In this document: piece by piece, positions 16,349 through 23,872 of the stretch
Position numbering within the stretch: position 1 is the first letter of the stretch
Layout: each line of letters starts with the position of its first letter
Source of the DNA: Saccharibacillus kuerlensis DSM 22868
GTDB taxonomy: Bacteria; Bacillota; Bacilli; Paenibacillales; Paenibacillaceae
NCBI RefSeq assembly: GCF_000378145.1
Contig: NZ_KB899277.1
Location: forward strand, 248,001-312,000
DNA: 64,000 nt
Direction: 5' to 3'
The notes under the pieces: model-generated
What the model was told of the DNA's origin: nothing
What the model saw: the letters and a program-made list of their open reading frames with translations, nothing else
Database searches by the model: none
Program-made: the position numbers and the translations under genes

Positions 16349-17731
16349 ATGAACAGCTTATTTAAAAAAGGACTCCCCGCCATACTTGGCTTGACCCTGG
16401 CGGTAGCACCCGCCCTGAGCGGAGCCGCAGAGCCGGCTTCTCCGGCAAACGCTCCAACTGCAGCAGCTGTTCCGGCATCCGGAACAGCCAAAAATGTTAT
16501 TTTCCTGATTGGCGATGGCATGGGCCCTTCTTACATGACGGCTTATCGCTACATGAAAGACAAATCTTCCACGCCGTTGATGGAAAAGACCGTGTTTGAC
16601 TCGTATCTGGTCGGCGCACAAACGACGTACCCTGAAGACGAGCACCAGAATATTACCGACTCTGCTTCGGCGGCGACAGCCATGTCTTCGGCAGTCAAGA
16701 CTTACAACGCGGCAATCGCTGTCGATAACGATCAGAAGGAAGTGAAAACGGTTCTGGAGCAGGCCAAAGAAAACGGTATGTCTACCGGTCTTGTCGCCAC
16801 TTCCGAGATCACACATGCAACACCGGCCGCTTTCGGTTCACATGACATCAGCCGAAAAAACATGGACGCGATCGCGGACGATTATTTCGACGAAATGATT
16901 GGCGGCCAACATAAGGTTGACGTACTGCTCGGCGGCGGAAAAAGCAATTTTGTACGAAAAGACCGCGATTTGACCGCAGAATTCAAAAAAGCCGGCTTCG
17001 GTTATGTTTCCGACCGCAAAGGTCTGCTGGCCAATAAAGACCAGCAGCTGCTGGGTCTGTTTGCAGACGGCGGCCTCGACAAAATGATCGACCGTTCCTC
17101 CGCCACGCCTTCGCTAAAAGAAATGACGAACGCCGCGCTCGACCGGCTGAGCGATAACGACAAAGGTTTCTTCCTTATGGTCGAGGGCAGTCAGATCGAC
17201 TGGGCGGGACACGATAACGACATCGTCGGCGCAATGAGCGAAATGAAAGACTTCGAAGGCGCGTTCCAAGCCGCAATCGATTTTGCGAAAAAAGATGGCA
17301 ATACGCTCGTCGTCGCGACGGCCGATCACTCAACCGGCGGACTAAGCCTTGGAGCGAACGGCGAATATAACTTCGACGTAACGCCGATCAAGGCGGCCGT
17401 TCATACACCGGATTACATGGCGGCTAAGATCGTGGCGGGCGAATCGGTAGAAAGTGTGTTGAAGAAGAATATTAAGCTTAAGCTGACAAACGAAGAGCGT
17501 GCTTCCGTGAAAAAAGCGGCGAAGAGCAAAGATCTCACAACAATCGATAACGCGATTGAAGCAATCTTTAACACCCGCTCGTTTACCGGCTGGACGACTG
17601 GCGGCCATACCGGTGAAGACGTTTCGGTTTACGCTTACGGACCAAGCAGCGAGCGTTTCCGAGGACTGATCGATAACACCGACAACGCGAAGATCATTTT
17701 CGAACTGCTCGGCGGAAAGCCGACGCGTTAA
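16349..17731 (+). CDS. Secreted alkaline phosphatase
   Basis: A 460-residue exported metalloenzyme. A signal peptide (residues 1 to about 27, ending ALSGAAEP) and a Pro/Ala linker precede the catalytic domain. Zinc/magnesium ligands and nucleophile are visible: LIGDGMG near residue 53, TDSASAATA with the catalytic serine near 104, THATPAAF, MVEGSQIDWAGHDND near 275, TADHSTGG near 330 and GGHTGEDV near 425. It releases phosphate from phosphomonoesters outside the cell. A good ribosome site (AAGGAGG) precedes the ATG, a candidate Pho box lies upstream and a perfect terminator follows. The gene stands alone, consistent with phosphate-starvation control. Confidence 0.93.
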   Translation: MNSLFKKGLPAILGLTLAVAPALSGAAEPASPANAPTAAAVPASGTAKNVIFLIGDGMGPSYMTAYRYMKDKSSTPLMEKTVFDSYLVGAQTTYPEDEHQNITDSASAATAMSSAVKTYNAAIAVDNDQKEVKTVLEQAKENGMSTGLVATSEITHATPAAFGSHDISRKNMDAIADDYFDEMIGGQHKVDVLLGGGKSNFVRKDRDLTAEFKKAGFGYVSDRKGLLANKDQQLLGLFADGGLDKMIDRSSATPSLKEMTNAALDRLSDNDKGFFLMVEGSQIDWAGHDNDIVGAMSEMKDFEGAFQAAIDFAKKDGNTLVVATADHSTGGLSLGANGEYNFDVTPIKAAVHTPDYMAAKIVAGESVESVLKKNIKLKLTNEERASVKKAAKSKDLTTIDNAIEAIFNTRSFTGWTTGGHTGEDVSVYAYGPSSERFRGLIDNTDNAKIIFELLGGKPTR

Positions 17732-17774
17732 GCAGCAAGGATCCGACAGGAACGAAACAGGAATGAAAATTGAC

Positions 17775-17810
17775 AAAAAGGGATACGGCTGATCAGCCGT
17801 ATCCCTTTTT
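17775..17810. terminator. Perfectly palindromic bidirectional terminator
   Basis: The 36 bases are a perfect inverted repeat: AAAAAGGGATACGGCT, GATC at the centre, then the complement ending in TTTTT. It separates convergent genes. Confidence 0.9.
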
Positions 17811-17848
17811 CATTCGCCTACTTTTATTTTTTGTTCAAGGGCTCCCTT

Positions 17849-18499
17849 TCACTTAACGCGACTCCTGCGACGGTAAAGAGCAAACGCCAGCGCAGCGATC
17901 AGCAGCACCAAAATCCCGCTTGTCCACCATACGTAAGCCGGTATAGTGACATCTTCTCCATGTTCTTCCGGCGAACCAGGAGAAACGCCGTCCCGCAGTT
18001 CAACCGGCTTACCCAACTCCTGCACAGCAGCCGGTTCGATGCCCGATTCGTACCATTCATTGCCGGAGCAAAGGCTTGTCGTCAGTATCCCTCGATCTTC
18101 ATCTTCACGCGCAAATACGAGATAATTTTCGCCCATTTTAAAGTCGGTACCACAGGATGCACTGCTCATAGCTGTCGAAACAGTTGTCGTTTCGTAAGCA
18201 TCCCCTTTCCAGGCTTTATCGACTTCAAAAACATAATACACAGGATCGGCACTTGATCGCGCTCCATCAAATCCACCCGGACTCTCACGCCGATCGACGA
18301 CGGTACCCGAGAAAATCGCATGTGCGTAGGCGGACGCCTGCTCCGTATCAATGATCGCGCAGCTGCAGGCATACGTTGGTTTTGGATTGACGGTCAATCC
18401 TGTGCCTATGCTTGCCAATGCGATCAACAGCACAAAAAATAAGCGAATTCCTGCCTTGCTTTGGTTGGGACTTTTTCGTGCGAACCGTTTGGCGTGCAT
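17849..18499 (-). CDS. Membrane-anchored TIMP-like (netrin-fold) protein
   Basis: A 216-residue exported protein. A signal sequence ends near residue 44 at TYACSCA, so the mature protein would begin with the Cys-Ser-Cys motif characteristic of tissue-inhibitor-of-metalloproteinase domains. The following AHAIFSGTVVDRRE, YYVFEVDKAWKG, SSASCGTDFKMGENYLVFA and TTSLCSGN segments match bacterial NTR/TIMP-like domains with paired cysteines. A single C-terminal helix (about residues 188-208) and a basic RRRSRVK tail anchor it to the membrane. Function in bacteria is not known. It is alone, convergent with alkaline phosphatase. Confidence 0.75.
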   Translation of the reverse strand: MHAKRFARKSPNQSKAGIRLFFVLLIALASIGTGLTVNPKPTYACSCAIIDTEQASAYAHAIFSGTVVDRRESPGGFDGARSSADPVYYVFEVDKAWKGDAYETTTVSTAMSSASCGTDFKMGENYLVFAREDEDRGILTTSLCSGNEWYESGIEPAAVQELGKPVELRDGVSPGSPEEHGEDVTIPAYVWWTSGILVLLIAALAFALYRRRSRVK

Positions 18500-18652
18500 T
18501 GCCTATTCCTCCTTCTTAAGCGTTCTTTGTTATCTTCTAAACGCAAAAAAAGAAGCACAAGTTGCGTCTCATCTAAGTTTATAGATAAACGCATTTATCG
18601 TTTTTACTCCTGCAGGCCGCCGGTTAAGCTTTACACTTCATATTGCAGCCTT

Positions 18653-19537
18653 TTACTTCCCGCTGCTTTCGTTCCGCTCCTTCAGCTCCAGCCAGATGCC
18701 CGCCATGTCCAGCTCCCCTTTGCCGCTGCGTACGGCATCGGCATAAGTCCGGTCTGCAGCTTCCGCCAGCGGCAGATGAATCCCTTCACGCTTCGCTTCC
18801 GCCGTCAGCAGTCCCAGATCCTTGGACAGCAGGCTGACCATGAACGCAGCAGGGAATTGTTCGTTCATCCACATGTCTTTTTTTCCAGCCAGCATTGGTG
18901 TGTTGACAGCGGATTCGCCGATCATCTCAATCAATTGTGCACGGTCCAGTCCAGCGCGTTCACCGATCAGCAGCGACTCCGAGATGCCCTGTGCCATAAC
19001 GCCGAGAAGCAGATTAATCGACAGTTTGGCCGAACTTCCTGCGCCAACCCCGCCAAAGTGAATCGTCTTTTTGCCAAGAATGTCAAAGAAGGGCTCGCAC
19101 AGCGCTACCGCATCCTTTGTCCCTCCGGCCAGAATGACCAGCTGCCCGTTTTCTGCCGGAGCGACCGAACCGGATACCGGCGCATCGACATAGACAGCAC
19201 CCCTTTCTTCTACGCGATTCGCGTACTGACGGGCTTCTTCCGGCGCAATGGTGCTCATATTGACGACAATCTTGCCTGCGGAAAGCCCTGCCAGCAGTCC
19301 CTTCTCACCTTCCAGTACTTCTTCCACAGCCGACCCTTTCGTCAGCATAATAAATACGACTTCGGCGTCTACTGCAGCTGCCTGCGGCGAATCGGTAAGT
19401 ACTGCCCCTTCTTGTTCCAACGGCCGGGCTTTTTCTGCTGTGCGATTGTATACGTTCACCGAATATCCTGCTTTCAGCAGATTACGGGACATCGGCAGGC
19501 CCATATACCCCGTTCCGATCCAAGCCAATTTTTTCAT
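18653..19537 (-). CDS. NAD(P)-dependent beta-hydroxyacid dehydrogenase
   Basis: A 294-residue dehydrogenase of the 3-hydroxyisobutyrate/tartronate-semialdehyde reductase family. The Rossmann motif GTGYMGLPM is at residues 7-15, the substrate motif DAPVSGS near 120, the catalytic lysine region GVGAGSSAKLSINLLLG near 165-180 (Lys in SAK), and the cofactor-side PMLAGKKDMWMNEQFPAAFMVSLLSKDLGL near 210-240. Such enzymes oxidise or reduce small 3-hydroxy acids or act on succinic semialdehyde; the substrate here is not resolved. Start at the ATG at 19537 with AAGGAG ten bases away; the frame extends upstream without another ribosome site. Confidence 0.88.
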   Translation of the reverse strand: MKKLAWIGTGYMGLPMSRNLLKAGYSVNVYNRTAEKARPLEQEGAVLTDSPQAAAVDAEVVFIMLTKGSAVEEVLEGEKGLLAGLSAGKIVVNMSTIAPEEARQYANRVEERGAVYVDAPVSGSVAPAENGQLVILAGGTKDAVALCEPFFDILGKKTIHFGGVGAGSSAKLSINLLLGVMAQGISESLLIGERAGLDRAQLIEMIGESAVNTPMLAGKKDMWMNEQFPAAFMVSLLSKDLGLLTAEAKREGIHLPLAEAADRTYADAVRSGKGELDMAGIWLELKERNESSGK

Positions 19538-19649
19538 ATTTTCAACACTCCTTCTTCGCGATTCATTTTCATTTATATTTAGCATACCGCAATGGGCAGC
19601 AGGAGTCATGTGTGCCCGACTGTTTCTCGATTGTTCATTTCCTATGCAA

Positions 19650-19678
19650 AAAAGTGCTTCCTTGGCGGAAGCACTTTT
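19650..19678 (-). terminator. Original thrC terminator, now separated from thrC by an IS
   Basis: Twelve-base arms AAAAGTGCTTCC (19650-19661) and GGAAGCACTTTT (19667-19678), loop TTGGC, followed on the minus strand by further T. If the IS at 19706-20541 is removed, this hairpin begins about 25 bases after the thrC stop codon. Confidence 0.85.
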
Positions 19679-19721
19679 GAATAAACTTTTAAATGATATT
19701 CGTTAGAGCGTGTCTTCAAAT

Positions 19722-20171
19722 TCATGCTAACCATAATACAATCGCAGCCAACGATAAAAAAGCGGAGAACGAAGCGGCCAACTTATCGTAGCGCGTCGCT
19801 AATCTTCGGTAGTTTTTCAGCTTATTAAACAAGCATTCAACCAAATGGCGCTCTTTGTAGACCCACCAATCCGTTTCTCGTTGAACTCGCCGATGAAGTC
19901 GGCTTGGAATCACAGCTGTCGCTTGCTGCTCTTGCAGCAGATTTAAAATCCGATCAGTATCGTAACCCCGATCGGCAATCACGATTCGTCCACGCAGATC
20001 CATGGATGCCAGCATGTCGTAACCGATTGTACAATCGGCGAAATTCCCTGGCGTGAGCCGAAACCGAAGCGGATTGCCCAACGCATCGACGATCGCGTGA
20101 ACTTTTGTGGTCAGTCCGCCTCGGAATCGTCCGATTGCCTGCTTGAAGCGCCCCCTTTTGCGCCTGCTGCA
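19722..20171 (-). CDS. IS427-type transposase, second frame (OrfB)
   Basis: The C-terminal part of the transposase, read after a -1 shift from OrfA near 20150-20170, where the minus strand has the run GCAAAAGGGGGC. The joined frame reads GRFKQAIGRFRGGLTTKVHA and then DALGNPLRFRLTPGNFADC, the usual IS427 OrfB text. The second catalytic aspartate is in IADRGYDTD and the glutamate in ERHLVECLFNKLKNYRRLATRYDK. An internal ATG at 20081 exists but lacks a ribosome site, so this part is expected only as a fusion with OrfA. The upstream limit given is approximate. The stop is TGA at 19722. Confidence 0.8.
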   Translation of the reverse strand, partial: CSRRKRGRFKQAIGRFRGGLTTKVHAIVDALGNPLRFRLTPGNFADCTIGYDMLASMDLRGRIVIADRGYDTDRILNLLQEQQATAVIPSRLHRRVQRETDWWVYKERHLVECLFNKLKNYRRLATRYDKLAASFSAFLSLAAIVLWLA

Positions 20172-20491
20172 TGTTGGTGAACTCGAACATGGGTCGCATC
20201 AATCATCCGACTTTCTTCGTCAGGTTCGTTCGCCAGTTGTTCCAAAATTCGTTCGAAAATCCCGAGTTCCCGCCAGCGTCTGAAGCGCGTATGGACCGAT
20301 TTCCAGGACCCATAAGTGGCAGGCAGATCGCGCCACGGAGCGCCGGAACGATTGATCCAAAGCATGGCATTTACCATGTTCCGATTGTCGTGAGCCGGTC
20401 TTCCTTTCTTTCCGGTTCGCTCCGGTGGCAGCAAGTGCACAAGACGTTCCCATTGATCGTCACGAAGTTCATATCGAGAATTGGTTTCCAT
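20111..20491 (-). CDS. IS427-type transposase, first frame (OrfA)
   Basis: A 126-residue N-terminal part of a DDE transposase: ELRDDQWERLVHLLPPERTG, the NMVNAMLWINRSGAPWRDLPATYGSW block and RFRRWRELGIFERILEQL, which are standard IS5/IS427 text. The first catalytic aspartate lies in MIDATHVRVHQHAAGAK. Zero-frame translation ends shortly after at a TGA (20111); a -1 slip on the A4G5 run lets the ribosome enter OrfB and make the full enzyme. The start ATG at 20491 has only a weak ribosome site, as is common in IS elements. Confidence 0.85.
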   Translation of the reverse strand: METNSRYELRDDQWERLVHLLPPERTGKKGRPAHDNRNMVNAMLWINRSGAPWRDLPATYGSWKSVHTRFRRWRELGIFERILEQLANEPDEESRMIDATHVRVHQHAAGAKGGASSRQSDDSEAD

Positions 20492-20540
20492 ACTTCAGAT
20501 TTAACCTAAAATGAGGGTGCGTGCATTTTGAAGACACGCC

Positions 20541-21965
20541 CTAAGCCTTACTTACCGTATCACCTGCAAAGAACGCTTCGAGCTGACGCGTCACTTCGGC
20601 TTTGTCATTTTCAATTACAGTCTGGAATTGGTCCTTGGCGACCAGCTCCGCGATCTGTACCGGGAATTCCTGCACAATATTGATCAGCCGCACCGCTTCG
20701 TCGAACTTCGCGGGATGCGCCGTTGCAAATGCCGCCGTTACTTCGCCTTCTTCGTTAAATGCTTCATAAGCCGCAACGCCGCACGCTGTATGCGGATCAA
20801 GCAGATAATCGTACTCCGACTTGTATTTGCGTATCAACTCAAGCCCCTGCTCGTTCTTGGCTCCCAGTGCATGCAGTTCGCTCTGCACACGCTCCAGCAG
20901 CTCGCCTTCGACAAAAATTCGGCCTTCGCTTGCAAGCTGAGCCATGTAATCGGACACTTTGGCGGAATCTTCGTCCAGCAGATAATAGAGATAGCGCTCG
21001 AAGTTGCTCGCCACCTGGATATCCATCGATGGACTATGCGTTTTGCGGAATTCGCCCGGACGATATTCGCCTGTTTGTACAAAGCGCTCCAAAATGTTGT
21101 TTTCGTTCGTTGCAATAATCAGCTTGTTGATTGGCAGACCCATCTTTTTCGCCAGGAAGCCCGAGAAGATGTTGCCGAAGTTGCCGGACGGCACGCTGAC
21201 GTTGATCTTTTTGGAAGCGGCGTCGCTGCCAAGCTGATCGCTTACGCGGAAGTATGCATAGAAGTAATACACGGTCTGTGCCAGAATGCGGACAAAGTTG
21301 ATCGAGTTAATCGCCCGCAGATGATGTTCGCCCTTGAACGAAAGATCGGAGAACAGCTCCTTGATAATACGCTGGCAGTCGTCGAAATTGCCTTTGACCG
21401 ACAGGTTTAGTACGTTCTTGTCGTTCACGGTCGTCATCTGCAGTTCCTGCACTTTGCTGACTTTCTCATGCGGATGCAGAATGCAGATCTTAATGCCTTC
21501 TTTGCCGCGTACGCCCTGGATCGCTGCCGCACCCGTATCGCCGGATGTTGCGCCAAGGATATGAATGATCTCGCCGCGCGTCTTTGACACATACGAGTAG
21601 AATTCGCCCATAAACTGCAGCGCCACATCTTTAAACGCGAAAGTCGGTCCGTGGAACAATTCCAAAATATACAGGGAATCGTTCAGTTTGCGGACCGGTG
21701 TAACTTCAGGATCGCGGAAAGAAGCATAACTGGCATCCACGAGCTCTTTCAAATCATTTTCCGGAATTTCTCCATTCGCATATAGCGAGAAAATTTCGAT
21801 AAACAGCTCGCGGAACTCCAAACCTTTCCATTTGTTCAGCGTCTCGGCGGACACGGACGGAATGGTTTCCGGCACCATCAATCCTCCGTCTTCGCCCAAT
21901 CCCATCAGGACCGTGTCGATAAAGCCCTTCGGTTCAACTTGACCTCTTGTGCTGATGTAGTTCAT
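20541..21965 (-). CDS. thrC: Threonine synthase
   Basis: A 474-residue PLP enzyme that converts O-phosphohomoserine to threonine, the last step of threonine synthesis. The N-terminal domain starts MNYISTRG; the PLP lysine lies in FHGPTFAFKDVALQFMG near residue 100, and the phosphate loop in HILGATSGDTGAAA near 155-165. The length fits the longer class of threonine synthases with an extended N-terminus. I chose the ATG at 21965 by family alignment; its ribosome site is only G-rich, and upstream ATGs at 21998 and 22043 have none. The stop codon is TAG whose final G is the first base of an inserted IS; removing the IS restores TAA. No hom or thrB neighbours are present. Confidence 0.93.
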   Translation of the reverse strand: MNYISTRGQVEPKGFIDTVLMGLGEDGGLMVPETIPSVSAETLNKWKGLEFRELFIEIFSLYANGEIPENDLKELVDASYASFRDPEVTPVRKLNDSLYILELFHGPTFAFKDVALQFMGEFYSYVSKTRGEIIHILGATSGDTGAAAIQGVRGKEGIKICILHPHEKVSKVQELQMTTVNDKNVLNLSVKGNFDDCQRIIKELFSDLSFKGEHHLRAINSINFVRILAQTVYYFYAYFRVSDQLGSDAASKKINVSVPSGNFGNIFSGFLAKKMGLPINKLIIATNENNILERFVQTGEYRPGEFRKTHSPSMDIQVASNFERYLYYLLDEDSAKVSDYMAQLASEGRIFVEGELLERVQSELHALGAKNEQGLELIRKYKSEYDYLLDPHTACGVAAYEAFNEEGEVTAAFATAHPAKFDEAVRLINIVQEFPVQIAELVAKDQFQTVIENDKAEVTRQLEAFFAGDTVSKA

Positions 21966-22099
21966 CGTAAGCCCCCAAGCGATTTTTTTACCAATCATAC
22001 CTCGAAACGGACATCGGATGACAGTCTTTTTTTGTATTTTCATTCAAAAATTCTTTGTTGGATCCCTATGAAACTTCGTCCTCACAGGACTGTTGTCTT

Positions 22100-22564
22100 C
22101 TATGGGTGTACATTTTCAATTAAATTTTTCATTTTGCGCTGCCGATACAGGATGAATGATCGCATATATCGCTTCAGCACAAGAGCATCGAATACCTGCC
22201 CAATCGGTCCCAGAGGAGAGCCGAATTCCAGAATGTCCCGCACTAAGGTTCCCTCTGCCGTTTCCTCAAATTCATGCCGGTGCATCATATGCCGAAAAGC
22301 GCCCTTATGCATCCGATCCACGAAAACATGCGGTTTGTCCATTTCTTCCACGACCGAAACCAATTGTTGACGCACACCGAAATGAATCGCTTCGAACACG
22401 ACCGTCTCTCCTTTTTCGATCAGTCCTTCCGTTCTCCCGCTGGGCAGCGCCCGTTCTCTCGTAGACGGCCAGACCGTTTGGGGATGCAGTCCGATATTCC
22501 GTGCGGCGTCGAAGCAGATTCCGATCGGCGCTCGAATGACTATTTCTTCGCTGATTCGCACCAA
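22100..22564 (-). CDS. SRPBCC-fold ligand-binding protein
   Basis: A 154-residue protein of the START/Bet v1-like SRPBCC superfamily. It begins VRISEEIVIRAPIGICFDAARNI, the usual first strand and helix of the fold, and has VFEAIHFGVRQQLVSVVEE, a Met/His-rich strand, and LVRDILEFGSPLGPIGQVFDALVLKRYMRSFI, which is typical of the CoxG/cyclase-related subgroup that binds hydrophobic ligands. The start is taken as TTG at 22564, six bases after GAGAGG, which itself directly follows the stop of the 67-residue gene upstream. The two probably form one operon. Ligand unknown. Confidence 0.75.
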   Translation of the reverse strand: MVRISEEIVIRAPIGICFDAARNIGLHPQTVWPSTRERALPSGRTEGLIEKGETVVFEAIHFGVRQQLVSVVEEMDKPHVFVDRMHKGAFRHMMHRHEFEETAEGTLVRDILEFGSPLGPIGQVFDALVLKRYMRSFILYRQRKMKNLIENVHP

Positions 22565-22577
22565 GAGTGTCCTCTCC

Positions 22578-22781
22578 TCACGAACGAACCCATTTATCCT
22601 GCATCCGAATTTTTTTCGCATCATCCAGAACGCTTTGTAGACGCTTCAACCGACTATCGTAACGTCGTTTGTCCGCCGATAAACGCCGCATCACCCACAA
22701 ACAGGCGTACCGGATATATAGAAGCATGATGCGCCCACCCCATTCTTCCTTTTCAAAAAAGCCCTCATCCTGCTTCTTCAT
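22578..22781 (-). CDS. Small basic membrane-associated protein, unknown
   Basis: A 67-residue protein with an acidic N-terminus, a hydrophobic stretch at about residues 19-32 (MLLYIRYACLWVMR) and a basic helical C-terminus ending KIRMQDKWVRS. It has a strong GGAGG site eight bases before the ATG, and its TGA is followed at once by the ribosome site and start of the SRPBCC gene, which supports it being real. No family was recognised. Confidence 0.6.
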   Translation of the reverse strand: MKKQDEGFFEKEEWGGRIMLLYIRYACLWVMRRLSADKRRYDSRLKRLQSVLDDAKKIRMQDKWVRS

Positions 22782-22985
22782 TCTACAAACCTCCGTTCAA
22801 AATTCAGCTTGCACATCCATATGACTGATCATCGCATCACTTACTGCCCAGCTCTTAGTCTATGATCTTGGGATCAAAGAAAGTCCTTCCGCTTAAATTT
22901 ATCGTCCTTCCGCCCGATATCAATAAAGGATGCCGCTGGGGTCTTTTTTGATCTGCAGCGATCACTTGAACAATCGGAGGAATTG

Positions 22986-23255
22986 ATGATGAGAAAAGGC
23001 CTGACTTACGGATTAAGCTTCGTCCTGCTGCTTGCTGTGGCGCTTCCTGTCTCCCAAGAGACCGCTCACGCAGCACCCAAGAAGTACAAGAACTGTACGG
23101 AATTGAACAAAGATTACAAAGGCGGCGTCGCAAAATCGGCAGGCGTGAAAAACAAAGGCGGCAAAACCAAATACAAACCGTTTGTGTCCGCGGAATTGTA
23201 CAAAGCGAATAAAAGCAAAGACCGGGACAGAGATTTCATCGCCTGTGAAAAATAG
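22986..23255 (+). CDS. Secreted excalibur-type calcium-binding protein
   Basis: An 89-residue exported protein. A signal peptide ends around HAAPKK (residue 29). The mature part is a single excalibur domain: YKNCTELNKDYKGGVAKS, an internal hydrophobic strand, and a terminal DRDRDFIACEK loop. In canonical domains the loop is DxDxDG; here the glycine is replaced by phenylalanine, so calcium affinity may be reduced. Two cysteines (NC and AC) are in the conserved disulfide positions. The gene has a GGAGG site, alternative ATGs at 22986 and 22989, and a compact terminator right after the stop. Similar domains occur with secreted nucleases; none is nearby. Confidence 0.85.
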   Translation: MMRKGLTYGLSFVLLLAVALPVSQETAHAAPKKYKNCTELNKDYKGGVAKSAGVKNKGGKTKYKPFVSAELYKANKSKDRDRDFIACEK

Positions 23256-23280
23256 GGATGCCTTAGGGCATCCCTTTCTT
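23255..23280 (+). terminator. Terminator
   Basis: GGGATGCC (23255-23262) pairs with GGCATCCC (23267-23274), TTAG loop, then TTTCTT. It overlaps the last base of the excalibur gene stop. Confidence 0.8.
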
Positions 23281-23291
23281 GCTGCAGACTG

Positions 23292-23696
23292 TTACATCCA
23301 GCGGGCCGCTTGTTTTCGAATAACCGGAATTTGATGCTCACCGGCCCAGCGGATCAGCTCTCGCAGCTGGGAGTCGCTTCCTGCTTCACCTTCAAATTTA
23401 AAAGCACAATCGTTCAGCACGAACCACAATCCTCTTGGCTTAATGCCGATTGCCGGATCCTCTTCTTCCGATACATAAATTCGTTTGATTTTTCCAGCCT
23501 TCAGTTCCCGTTTGCGCAGCGCTATGCTGTCCTTCTCCATCTGAAGCGTGTAAGCGGGTCTGAACATCTGCCGGATTGCAGATAATGCAACAATTGTCAT
23601 GAACAAACCCCAAGCCAGCGTAACCCAGACACTGATCGAACTCATTACAGTACCGGTCTGCCCAGTTTCATAATGTTGGTAAGTGAGCATTAACAT
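23292..23696 (-). CDS. Membrane protein with PH-like tail, unknown; start uncertain
   Basis: A protein with a hydrophobic segment at its start and a second at about residues 22-44, then a cytoplasmic beta-rich region (YTLQMEKDSIALRKRELKAGKIKRIYVSEE and LWFVLNDCAFKFEGE), which resembles bacterial PH-like membrane proteins. The first in-frame ATG is at 23696 and has no ribosome site. The same frame stays open upstream through codons for NPNQNYRVQSVGSG up to a strong GGGAGGTG site at about 23787-23794, but that stretch has no standard start codon; a TTG at the right distance is in another frame. A real upstream start, a frameshift or a sequence error are all possible. Confidence 0.55.
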   Translation of the reverse strand: MLMLTYQHYETGQTGTVMSSISVWVTLAWGLFMTIVALSAIRQMFRPAYTLQMEKDSIALRKRELKAGKIKRIYVSEEEDPAIGIKPRGLWFVLNDCAFKFEGEAGSDSQLRELIRWAGEHQIPVIRKQAARWM

Positions 23697-23872
23697 AAAG
23701 GCTGCTTGTACCCCGCATCCTGCAGCAGTCGCACCGGAGCCGACACTTTGTACCCGATAATTCTGATTTGGATTTCCAACGGCTGCACCTCCCGTTTTTT
23801 CAAAAATAAGGAATGTTATATTTATTATAAACGCTTTGCAGAAGAAAATGTTACGGAAAAGAGAGATCGTCG

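Larger units (their letters stand above)
19706..20541. mobile_element. IS5-family insertion sequence, IS427 group
   Basis: An 836-bp element with terminal inverted repeats: left end GAGCGTGTCTTCAAA (19706-), right end reading inward GGGCGTGTCTTCAAA (from 20541). A 2-bp TA target duplication flanks it. It encodes a two-frame transposase on the minus strand joined by a predicted -1 frameshift. The DDE residues are all present and neither frame is otherwise broken, so it may still be active. Confidence 0.9.

Noticed and set aside
21966-22043. Longer N-terminus for threonine synthase starting at 22043 or 21998
   Set aside because: Neither ATG has a ribosome site and family members begin at the MNYISTRG-like position.
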